A stretch of DNA of 14,827 nt, from assembly GCA_003024985.2 (NCBI GenBank), contig PXIH01S0004052.1, one strand, 5' to 3'. Below are positions 1-7,683 of this stretch, piece by piece. Each line of letters opens with the position of its first letter. The first letter of the stretch is position 1. This stretch comes from Euperipatoides rowelli. Lineage: Eukaryota > Onychophora > Udeonychophora > Euonychophora > Peripatopsidae. The notes beneath the pieces are model-generated. The model saw nothing but the letters and a program-made list of their open reading frames with translations. It did not search any database and was not told where the DNA came from. Made by a program: the position numbers and the translations under genes.

Positions 1-1032
1 CTGTATATATTGGGTGCATTCTCCGAGGTGGAGGTTCATGTTCGTGGATCGCCAAAGATTTCTATCTTGAGCTCATCTTTTTAATAGAGAATTTGTCTGA
101 TGTTAGCCCAGTTCTTAAGGTCATCAATTAATCTCTTCTTTTTCTTCCTCTTCTTTTTTCCTTCTGTCCATCCCTCAAGTTATAGGGTCTAATTCCCGCA
201 GATCCTCTCAAGAATGTCCAGTATATTTCCATTTCCTCTTCCTTACTTCATCCAAAAGACTATAACCACCTCCCCATATTTTCCACACTTCTTCATTTCT
301 GATCAAATCTGTCCTTTTTATTCTCAACATTCTTCTTGCATACCAGATATCTAAAGTATTGATCTCCTTTGGATCTTTGGTTAAAGTCCAAGTCTCACAT
401 CCATATAAGAAAACTGACCAAACATAGCTTTTTAACATCTTCAATTTTAAATGTTTGTTAACGTCTCTTCTTAGTTATTTTTGTTTCAAAAATTCAGATT
501 TTGTCATTCCTATCCTTGTTCGGCTTTCTTCTGTGGTTCTTCCATCTTCCGTTATCAAGCTGCCCAAATACCTAAATTCCTTGACCTGTCTACTATTTCC
601 CCTCCCATTTCAATGTCACTTTTGATGTTTCCTTTGTTACCAATCACCAGTGTTTTTGTCTTTCCTATAGTATATTGATTTTCTATCTGTATTGTGTTCC
701 AATTATATTACATTTTACAAGGCTCTTTACATTTCTGCCTTACTTGCCATTAAAATGGCAATGTCATCATCATACCTTATTCTATTGAAGTTCAATCCCC
801 CTATTTTTATCCCGTCAATGTCATTTAGTGCTTCCTCAATGATTTCTTCACTATATATGTTGCAAAATGAGGAAGACCACAAGCATACTTGTCTCATACC
901 CCAGTTTACTTCAAACCAATCAGTGAAATTATTATTATTTATCCGAAATGCTGTTATTTTCACATGATACAGGTTGCTTACAATTGTTAAGTCCTTTCCA
1001 TCAATTACTATCTTCGTCAATATATTTACCAG
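1..1032 (-). pseudogene. LINE reverse transcriptase, 3' half (motifs B/C and C-terminal domain), broken
   Basis: On the minus strand, 1032 to 727 reads LVNILTKIVIDGKDL, a degenerate motif B (GMRQVC where GxRQGC is usual), and the catalytic motif C as YDDD at about 774-763. The family usually has YADD, so the alanine is replaced but both aspartates remain. Below 727 the frame breaks, then resumes as KTKTLVIGNKGNIKSDIEM, shifts frame near 585 to VKEFRYLGSLITEDG, meets a TAA near 473, and continues at 444-208 with SVFLYGCETWTLTKDPKEI and RRMLRIKRTDLIRNEEV. Past a stop near 208 the same type of C-terminal sequence goes on (GKKKRGRKRR, then IDDLKNW) toward the left edge. This part normally forms the RT palm and thumb and the poorly characterised C-terminal domain. 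Confidence 0.85.
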
Positions 1033-1418
1033 TATTATTATTATTCAGGGTTTATTATAAAACTAACAGATATAAAAATTACAAACATCACTCGAGCATA
1101 CAAATTTGGATCAATGCTTGAATAAAGGAATTAACTTTTTTAAAATGTGCTTCCTAGCCCAGATGGATGATGAAGCACTTACATTATATTCCAAAACCAG
1201 AGATAATTGGTATAATAGAAAAAATATATATAAAAAAGTCTATATACAAAATAAAAGTCAAATCATAAAATTCCAAGTCAATCCAAATTGATTCAGGAAT
1301 CCGAGAACATCCATCTGTATCCATAATATAATAAAATATAAACGATATCTGTATAATAAAATAAAATAGTTGTCAAAGCAAAAGATGATGAATTAAAACA
1401 GTGGCCAAACTGCAGTAT

Positions 1419-1522
1419 CCCCCCCCCCACCCGCATTTAAAAACCTTTAATCTAAAATCAATATAGAAGATATTCTCCTTCATCCTTCAAGATCCTATAA
1501 AACCACGGGGAAGGGGGGGGGG
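1419..1522. repeat. C10 tract and G10 tract 84 bp apart, inside the nested insertion
   Basis: A run of ten C lies at 1419-1428, followed by ACCC. A run of ten G lies at 1513-1522, preceded by GGGGAA. The tracts are complementary and could pair. Each G-rich strand also has enough consecutive G to form a quadruplex. The surroundings are strongly AT-rich. Confidence 0.9.
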
Positions 1523-2066
1523 AATCCTGCAAACGGTTTATCTAAAAGTTTAAGAATGTGATAACCAAGTTAAAAGTTTACTCCAAAACAGATTCATTAT
1601 TAATTAATGCGGTAAATATAGTTGAGCAAGCCTTTAGTCAATGTTATGTGATAATGTTAATATTACAAACCAGAATATTGAAAGAAGTTGGCAAATCCTC
1701 AGGTATCCTCAAATGATTTGTGACTTAATAAATAAATAAATAAACGAAAAAGTAAAAAGGAGAATTATCAACACTTGGTATAGTTCTCCTACAGTTGAGC
1801 AAATAGAAATGTTATATTCAACACAAAAATATATACAGTATCTCTTTCTATGAAGAATTAATGAAGACATTAGTATGTGAAAAACTCTAAACATCAACGC
1901 TTCAAATTAATGAAAACGAAGAAATTCAAATCGCCCCTCACATACTTGACATGAGCTCTTGGAAAAACATGTTCTAAGTCATAAAACATATTTAAATCAT
2001 AAAATAAAAATAATAAATATCCATATAAGGTAAAAATATATACAAAATAATAAAAAAGGCATCTGG

Positions 2067-2087
2067 TGCAACAAAAGACTTGTTGCA
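2067..2087. repeat. Perfect 8-bp inverted repeat near the minus-strand 5' end of the nested insertion
   Basis: TGCAACAA (2067-2074) is followed by a 5-nt loop and TTGTTGCA (2080-2087). The arms pair perfectly. It lies about 20 bp inside the inferred insertion edge, close to the CAAAATGGCGG sequence. A role is not evident. Confidence 0.6.
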
Positions 2088-2107
2088 TATCCGCCATTTT
2101 GAGTGAC

Positions 2108-2770
2108 GTATCTTATGACCAACCCTGTCAAAAGCTTTCTCAAAATCCACCAAATCCTATATACAGTGTCTGATAAACCTTTAAACTCTTATGTGGTATG
2201 GTGTTCAATTTCATGATTCCATCTCTAGTTCCTTTGTTGACTCAGAACCCATAATGGTCATCTGCCAGATTATCTTTGATTTTACTTCTTATTTTTCTTA
2301 GAACAACTCCTATCTTAGCTGCATGTGTTATGATACTAATTGTTCTAAAGTTGCTACAATCTAGACTATTACTTTTCTTAGGTATGGGAATCATTAGTGA
2401 TCTCTTAAAATCATGAAGAATTTCACCTGTCATATATACTGTATATATCATTCACTAGGTCTGTGATAATTTTTAACACATCATCATTCATCTTCTTCAG
2501 AAATTCTATTAGTATGTTATCAATCCCACTTGCTTTTCCTGGTCTTATCTTTTTTCATAGCTTCCAGAATTTCCTCTTTTAAAATTGGCAGTCCTTCAAT
2601 GCCAGCTGAATATTCCCATTACTCCGTATTTTTTCCTTTTTCATAAAGTTCCTTTCCATATTGCTTCCATCTTTCTACAATCTCTTCTTCAGTACAGTAT
2701 ATAAAAGTTTGCCATCTTTACCCTTGATCACTGCTATTTTTCTACCATGTTGCAATTTTTTTACCATTCT
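2108..2770 (-). pseudogene. LINE reverse transcriptase, 5' part (pre-RT to motif A), broken
   Basis: On the minus strand the segment starts near 2770 and reads IAVIKGKDGKLLYT, EEEIVERWKQYGKELYEKG, a degenerate AGIEGLPILKEEILEAM, then after a frame change RPGKASGIDNILIEFLKKM. It continues at 2451-2242 with TGEILHDFKRSLMIPIPKKS, CSNFRTISIITHAAKIG and DNLADDHYGF. These are the regions just before and at the start of the RT fingers. Motif A, DFEKAFDRVGHK with its first catalytic Asp position preserved, sits at roughly 2160-2113. At least three frame changes and stops occur, so this is a fossil. The nested insertion begins directly after motif A. Confidence 0.85.
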
Positions 2771-2861
2771 GTGTAATGTTTATGTGTCTATTATCCAACT
2801 TCTCAATTTATTTACATTTAAGTTCATGCCATTTTCAGGGTGCCAATTGCCAAAAGCATGT

Positions 2862-2927
2862 AAAAAAGTGGCCTGTTAAGTGGAAAAAAAGTGGTAAAAA
2901 AAGTGGCTTTTTATTTAAAAAAAGTGG
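2862..2927 (+). repeat. Degenerate tandem repeat of (A)6-7GTGG
   Basis: Runs of six or seven A followed by GTGG occur at 2862-2871, 2884-2894, 2896-2906 and 2917-2927, with a shorter AAGTGG at 2879-2884. The array lies between the end of the LINE and the start of the LTR element. The apparent lysine/serine-rich translation is a by-product of the repeat. Confidence 0.75.
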
Positions 2928-2939
2928 TTCCATGCTAGT

Positions 2940-3220
2940 TAGTGGCAGGACCCCCGCTTTAGTAGGCACAATCAAGACTGATTATGCTCACTTGACTTCC
3001 TTGTGGGTGTAGGTCTATGCTGGCCTTGGAGACCCCATCTCCCATGCTAGTGTAGGTTATGCCGACCTCGGAGCCGGGTGTCAAACTGGGGCGTAAATTA
3101 GCTTATCTGATTCAATAGTCGGTCTCATGATAGAATAGAGCTAACATAGGGGGAAAGTAGGCTCTATGAGATAGACTATTTCCAGTCCGACGAAGCCTTA
3201 CTACAGTGTAGTATCTGACA
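2940..3220 (+). mobile_element. Probable 5' long terminal repeat (edges approximate)
   Basis: This segment is GC-richer than its flanks and lies directly upstream of a primer-binding site and a gag-like reading frame, which is where an LTR is expected. The right edge is set at the CA of GTATCTGACA, 15 nt before the primer-binding site; a somewhat longer LTR is possible. The left edge, near GTGGCAGGACCCCCGC, is a guess because no second LTR copy is in the window. It contains a diverged duplication of about 27 bp (3007-3034 and 3050-3076) and an imperfect stem (3114-3134 with 3163-3180). Confidence 0.4.
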
Positions 3221-3235
3221 TATGGGATAAAATTT

Positions 3236-3253
3236 TGGTGCCGTGGCCAGGAT
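3236..3253 (+). other. Primer-binding site complementary to tRNA-His 3' end
   Basis: TGGTGCCGTGGCCAGGAT begins with TGG, the complement of the tRNA CCA tail. The rest agrees with the acceptor and T-arm 3' side of an animal tRNA-His (expected TGGTGCCGTGACCAGGAT from memory, one mismatch). This is where reverse transcription of an LTR retrotransposon would be primed, and it fixes the element's orientation as plus. Confidence 0.7.
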
Positions 3254-3586
3254 ATTTTAAATTAGTAAGGGCAGCCCTAAGTAGCTATTTTAGTCAGTTT
3301 AGTTAAAGGCTCAAAATTTTTCAAAAGTGATATTTAAATTTTTTTTTTTTTAGAAATTCACTGCAGCGTCTGCTTGGCATACCTAAATTTTAAACTACGT
3401 TCTAAAATACATATGTTTGTTGTCAAAGCCAAAATAGTAGATCCGCAGTGAAGGCTAGGTTAGTTTCAATACGAGGTCTCGCACGTACAGGTACAAAATC
3501 TATATTTGGAATTGTAATAATTTTGTGTAGAGTGTAAATTTTGTGAATAATATAAATTTTATTGTTCTAAAATTCTTTTTTGAAAT
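3254..3586 (+). other. Untranslated leader of the LTR element
   Basis: This 333-bp stretch lies between the primer-binding site and the gag start. No frame of useful length is present. It includes a T12 run near 3340-3352. It is the normal position for packaging and leader sequences, but no such signal is recognisable. Confidence 0.45.
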
Positions 3587-4059
3587 ATGTCTGAAGGTGA
3601 TAGACAAACAATCACGTTCAAACCTCATGAAGTCTTGTCCAGTACAATGGCGGTCGAAGATCCGGATCCAGCGGCTGCAAGAAGAGCGAGTGATGCTTTT
3701 GATACTTTTCATGAAATTTCCGAGAATAAGGAAATTGAAAAAAGGGAGAATTTAATAAAAGCTTTGAAAGAGGAGTTAGGAGAGCAAGATGGGGCAATCA
3801 TAGGCTATTAAGAAATTATTGGCAATTTAAAGCCGAGTAAGCTGCATCTATACGCACGCGTGAAGCTCTAGTAGCCGAAGGGCCTACAAGACAGCTTGAT
3901 ACTAACGTAACTAGACCACTAGTGAGCACGCCCGAGCAAGCGAGTCTAAATGTAACGAATAATATGCCATACGTAGAGGCCCAGACTCCCACAATGCACG
4001 AGAATAGACAAAACACAGGTCCACATAATGATAGTGATACGTACAACTTGACATTTTAA
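3587..4059 (+). pseudogene. gag: Broken gag of the LTR retrotransposon (5' portion)
   Basis: The ATG at 3587 opens a 74-codon frame (MSEGDRQTITF..., later ENKEIEKRENLIKALKEEL). Its charged, helix-prone composition fits the N-terminal part of a retrotransposon capsid protein. It stops at TAA 3809-3811. Coding character then moves to another frame near 3805, which has an internal TAA at 3838-3840 and reads ASIRTREALVAEGPTRQLD, then STPEQASLNVTNNM, until TAA at 4057-4059. One frameshift and two stops therefore disable it. No zinc knuckle, protease or RT follows, so the copy is truncated. Assignment as gag rests mainly on position after the leader and primer-binding site. The family (Gypsy or BEL/Pao) is unresolved. 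Confidence 0.6.
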
Positions 4060-4106
4060 TGATTTAGATTACGACAAGTTCTGTCGCAATCTAAATCATT
4101 AAAATG
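4052..4106. repeat. 55-nt near-perfect fold-back (inverted repeat) at the gag truncation point
   Basis: The left arm 4052-4070 (19 bp, CATTTTAATGATTTAGATT) is perfectly complementary to 4088-4106. Inside it lie one A/C mismatch (4071 and 4087), a further 5-bp stem (4072-4076 with 4082-4086) and a 5-nt loop. The gag frame ends within the left arm, and no gag-like sequence continues beyond the right arm. Confidence 0.95.
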
Positions 4107-4384
4107 AAATTATTTTTTATATTATTATTTTCATAACGGAAATATTTAGCTTAATAAAAATAGAAAAGGCACACTTTAAGAAATTATCTTGCAGTGGAAT
4201 TTTGAAATTTAAAAGAAATATTTAAAATAAATATATATAGAATGTAGGGAAAAAAATCCTTAGTTTCAGAACGTGCTACCGTAGTTCTGTAGAGTAGGAA
4301 GCCTATCTGTAGAAACTATGGAGAATCCGTAGAAGTTGGTATCCTTGCCTAGTAATTTGTAATTTACTCACAAATGTTAAAAAA
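4107..4384. other. AT-rich sequence without recognisable genes
   Basis: Between the fold-back and the hAT-like fragment the sequence is AT-rich with short A and T runs. No coding frame, RNA gene or repeat is recognised. Confidence 0.6.
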
Positions 4385-4580
4385 ATTTAATGAGGATAAT
4401 AATATATTGTATCAATAAAATATAATTAACATGGTAATAAAAATGTTACTTTAATCGATTTTAAGTATCTAGTTACAGTTAATCGTTTTTCTTTCGATTG
4501 TAACTAGTTACTTCACTCGTTACTGGGAAAAGTAACGAGATACCAGTAACACATTTTTGCCACATTACTGCGCAATACTG
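4385..4580 (-). mobile_element. hAT-like DNA transposon terminal fragment
   Basis: Read on the minus strand from 4580, the sequence starts CAGTATTGCGCAGTAATG and goes on with repeated GTTACT and AGTAAC motifs in both orientations (CTCGTTACTTTTCCCAGTAA, AAGTAACTAGTTACA). CAGTGTTGGGCAGTAA-type ends followed by AGTTAC-rich subterminal DNA are familiar from non-autonomous hAT elements. The eight bases outside the end are GATAAGGC, where an 8-bp target duplication would start. No matching second terminus is found upstream, so only one end survives. The inner edge near 4385 is arbitrary. Confidence 0.5.
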
Positions 4581-5115
4581 GATAAGGCTAAATATAAAAA
4601 TTAAAAAAAAAAAAGCTAACGTAAGTTTTATGTTTTTTTCTTCCTTCATTTATATTGGTATTAAAGAATATATCAAAATATGATATACCTATTACAAAAT
4701 TGTAGTTGTAATTATATGAATAAAGTTTATTTAAAAATAAATAACTTAAAAATATTTTGTCCAGGGACAACCACGCTGGACTATAGTCTGTTGTTGTCCG
4801 TCACATTTGTATTTGTATTTAACAAGAGGTTAATTTTTGTTACGATGTTCCACACAATTCTCCCTCCAAAACATTTAAAAGTTTTACGCAAGGACATACT
4901 GTATAATTACTGTACATGTTAGTTACTTAGATTAACTACAAACTGGAGATGAAAATATAATTAAACCAAGAAACTTGCTAATAAGTCCTTTATCAGCCGC
5001 TCACAAGAGAGAAACTTTATTTTATTGTTACTGTATTTCTAGGAAAATGACATTTAAGGGGAAACAAGGTTCTTCTTTTATTTTCTTTTTTATCGATGTC
5101 TGTATTGTTTATGCT
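4581..5115. other. AT-rich sequence without recognisable genes
   Basis: Short open frames occur at 4680-4922 and 4975-5241, but they are rich in F, I, K, N and Y, as expected from AT-rich DNA, and show no recognisable domain. No RNA gene is seen. Confidence 0.6.
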
Positions 5116-5163
5116 TATTTTGTTCTCGCGATTAACGAGAACAAAATAGTAACGAGAACAAAA
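5116..5163. repeat. 13-bp inverted repeat overlapping a 14-bp direct repeat
   Basis: TATTTTGTTCTCG (5116-5128) pairs perfectly with CGAGAACAAAATA (5136-5148) across a 7-nt loop. The right arm lies inside TAACGAGAACAAAA (5133-5146), which is repeated exactly at 5150-5163 after three bases. Confidence 0.9.
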
Positions 5164-5277
5164 CATTTATTTTCTGTACGACGTGTATTCTCTTTTAATA
5201 AAATATTTTTAGCAACACAAATGGATACAAACTTACTATAACATGACAAAAGGGAGAAAAATATTATTTATAAACAG

Positions 5278-5400
5278 ATGGTAAGCCACAGGGTTTGTAT
5301 GTCGCAACCGATAGTAGGGCTGAATAGATTACGTGATGGCATAGAGAATCAAAACGAGCGCCTAGAAACAGGAAGAAATAAGTCCCAATTTACCGTATGA
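5278..5400 (+). other. Unassigned 40-codon frame in a CpG-containing island
   Basis: An ATG at 5278 opens MVSHRVCMSQPIVGLNRLRD, followed by GIENQNERLETGRNK, and ends at TGA 5398-5400. The segment holds several CpG dinucleotides, unusual for its AT-rich surroundings, and its composition is more protein-like than nearby frames. I do not recognise it. It could be a remnant of a mobile element or an exon fragment. Confidence 0.2.
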
Positions 5401-6240
5401 ATAGCAGGCAGCATTATTTTTAAATTTAGTCACTCTTTCTACATATTAAACCCACTATGCCCCCAACCCTACGATAATCTAGAGGTGAAATAATATTTTT
5501 GGAACCAATTTTGATCATTTTGACACAACTTCCATAAACGTTTCAGTTTTGACGAAAATAGATGCGCATATATTAAAAAAGCAGTGAAATGTGATTTATT
5601 GTGCCCCTTTCAAGCTTAATGAATGCAGTCAATGCAATATTTTGTGTGTGTTTTTTTAAAAAAAAACGCAACTTATTATCTTTAATTTTATTACAACTTA
5701 TAATTTTAATTAATATGTAATCAATTCTTTAATACAAAAGTCTCTTAAGTATTATTAAACCTTTAAAAAAAAATAATAAAAATATTCTGTAATGCATTTT
5801 TATATTCGAATATAACTTTACAAATAAATATTCGTCCTGCCCCTAATATGGATATGGTCGGACTGTTCACTACCAAATGGGAAAAAAAATAAATCATACC
5901 GAGGACGAATGACTTATCTAAAACTCTATTGGGAGACCTATACAAATAGGGAGGCCTCCATGGTACAGTATATTGTTTTCATCGGGTATGGGAGCTCAAA
6001 AAAAATAGTAATGGATCGGGGACTCGACCGAAATATATTTAGGTCTCTTGTGTACTAAATTAAATATCCACTATGTATTAACCTCCTAATGCCACCTTCA
6101 GTGCAATGGGACAGCAGAAAGGAAAAATGCTAAAATCATTAATTTTTTTTGGCAATTACAACTGGGATTATTCTTCTTTTCGTTCTACATGCATAGATCA
6201 ATTAATGTGTGCCCTTTCTATATTATGCATGAATTTAATT
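5401..6240. other. Stretch without recognised genes
   Basis: The sequence is mostly AT-rich. A short 9-bp inverted repeat, ATTCGTCCT at 5830-5838 and AGGACGAAT at 5902-5910, brackets a somewhat GC-richer patch and may be chance. Small frames at 5763-5945 (minus) and 6106-6321 (plus) have no recognisable content. Confidence 0.55.
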
Positions 6241-6250
6241 TTTTTTCTAG

Positions 6251-6889
6251 GAAAGGAGGGACTCTGGCTGCGACGGTTCCTTTATTCTTTTTCTTATTCC
6301 GCTCTCTTCGCCACTGGCTGATCCTAAACATTTACAGACTAGGTCACTCTTCCTACTGTCTTTACTTAATATCTTTGCCCTTCCTTATTTTCTTCATCTC
6401 TCTTTCACTGGGTACATAGATAGTCTGCCGAATATCATTGCGCCCCGTTTATTCTGTTCATCTGCATTTGTACCTCTGTCTTCTGTTTCGAAGATTGTCA
6501 GCAGCTCAAGTCCTGAAAGCCGCAGCCATTCAATCAGCACATTCTCTGCATCGTCAGGCTATATCTTACGCCTTTGCAAATATCCACAGGGTTCCTTCCT
6601 GATGGATGTGGGCAAAACCTCCGTTTGCACTTTTACCTCCATTGTGATTGTTTCCATTTCCCTCAGTCATATGTATTCCAGGTTCATGTTGGCGGTAACG
6701 AGTAACTGTCTTTTGATCAGATATTGGTTGGCTAGGCTATTATATAGCCTTCAAAGCCCGATATCATTCACTTGCTTATGTGGTCACATTGATAATGCTA
6801 GGATCAAGTCAGAAATAACTTCAAAAAGCAAGAGCATGAGTTGTGTAAAGCAGTTTTTCCAAGAATTGGGAGACGATGATTCTCCTTAG
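6251..6889 (+). other. 213-codon open frame after a splice-acceptor-like tract; identity unknown
   Basis: One plus-strand frame is free of stops from 6251 to the TAG at 6887-6889. It is immediately preceded by TTTTTTTTCTAG, a good 3' splice-acceptor shape whose TAG is the upstream in-frame stop. No ATG occurs in frame before 6602, so this would have to be a spliced terminal exon. The translation is rich in S, L, F and I and ends KQFFQELGDDDSP; no domain is recognised. The composition is moderately GC-richer than the flanks. An alternative is a decayed minus-strand gene: the reverse strand has a frame with natural-looking stretches such as DDAENVLIEWLRLSGLELL and FETEDRGTNADEQNKRG, but with about five stops. 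I cannot decide which strand was coding. Confidence 0.3.
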
Positions 6890-7683
6890 ATCTTTCGATA
6901 AGACAGCAATAATTTTTTTTTGGATAGGTTTAAAGTAATGTTGAAAAATGATACATTTTAGCCACAAGATTAATAACATTTATATTAAAAACGGAATTAG
7001 TTTTGGGTTCAGGTTCTACCTGCAGGGAAACTTGGGTTTTTGCTGTAAATAGTTTTTTTTACTAAAATATAGTCAGTATTTATTTCTTTTAATTTCAACC
7101 ATTTAAAGGGACTTTTTCTATTTTTTTACTAAGAAATAATATAACTTTTTTTAGCTGAACATTAGAATCAGTTTTTAAATCTTTTCTTCTTCTGCATAAT
7201 TCTATATATAAAATCTTTTATTAAAGAAGGATTTTTTTTTGGACTGTCAAAGTTATGGCGAGTAGCCTACCATATCTAATGAGAAACTCGAAAATTAAAT
7301 TAACCTCTAAGAGAGATTGATTAAATTTTTCTCAATTCTAAAATGGCATATGACGTATGCTTTACTTTGAAACAAATAAAATTAGTTTTGTTATTTTTAT
7401 AAATTTTTATATTTCTGGCTCCTATTTTAAAGTCTTCAAAACTGGAATTTCTGAGGCATTTTTATTTGAATTTTTAATTCTTATTGAACTAGGCTATGAA
7501 TTCTCTTATTGAATTAATAGCAAGTATGGAGTATAGGCCTACGGTTTAATTTTTTCCTTTTATTAAAAATTAAAACAATTTGAATTGTGTAAAGTTTAAT
7601 TCTGAACTTTTAATAACTTATGGAAATTATCTTCAAAAATTAGTTAAATTGTGATTGAAATAAATAAATTATGGTGGAATTAA
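6890..7683. other. AT-rich, intron-like sequence without genes
   Basis: T and A homopolymer runs dominate. No reading frame, structured RNA or repeat family is recognised. Confidence 0.6.

Larger units (their letters stand above)
1033..2107 (-). mobile_element. About 1.07-kb retroelement-like insertion nested in the LINE
   Basis: LINE coding stops at minus-strand ...GTTGGTCATAAGATAC and resumes at CTGGTAAATATATTG about 1.07 kb later. Deleting 1033-2107 restores one open frame through the junction (DRVGHKI then LVNILTKI). ATAC is present at both edges and could be a 4-bp target duplication or microhomology. On the minus strand the insert begins GTCACTCAAAATGGCGG and ends with AATAAA followed by (AAT)4, the typical order of a retroelement 3' tail, so I orient it minus. 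No RT or endonuclease motif is visible inside. Frames of 67 and 62 codons at 2097-1894 and 1897-1709 are unidentified. It could be a SINE or a truncated LINE of another family. Confidence 0.6.
1..2770 (-). mobile_element. Decayed RTE/BovB-like non-LTR retrotransposon (LINE), split by a nested insertion
   Basis: Read on the minus strand from about 2770 to the left edge, the translated pieces follow the order of an endonuclease-reverse transcriptase LINE. A pre-RT region (GKDGKLLYT, then PGKASGID) comes first, then an IPIPKKSN...CSNFRTIS segment, motif A (DFEKAFDRV), motifs B and C (IRYDDD), and a C-terminal region with SVFLYGCETWTL. This motif set is familiar from RTE/BovB-type elements; the exact clade is inferred. 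No N-terminal endonuclease is visible before about 2770, so the copy is probably 5'-truncated. Its 3' end probably continues past the left edge. Several frame changes and stops show it cannot encode a working protein. Confidence 0.85.

Noticed and set aside
481-967. Plus-strand frames at 481-678 and 692-967
   Set aside because: They lie opposite the minus-strand LINE reverse transcriptase and are antisense shadows of it.
2776-3012. A K/S/G-rich 78-codon plus-strand frame
   Set aside because: Its lysine/serine/glycine stretch comes from the A7GTGG tandem repeat and not from a protein.
3500-4046. Minus-strand frames at 3500-3712 and 3816-4046
   Set aside because: They lie opposite the plus-strand gag remnant, whose composition and context (primer-binding site, leader) are far more convincing.
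4588-5241. Frames at 4588-4770, 4680-4922 and 4975-5241
   Set aside because: Low-complexity F/I/K/N/Y-rich translations typical of random AT-rich sequence; no motif and no splice context.
6380-6480. NKRGAMIFGR on the minus strand as an amidated neuropeptide with dibasic cleavage
   Set aside because: No signal peptide, no repeated peptides, and stops interrupt the frame. A single KR...GR pattern occurs easily by chance.
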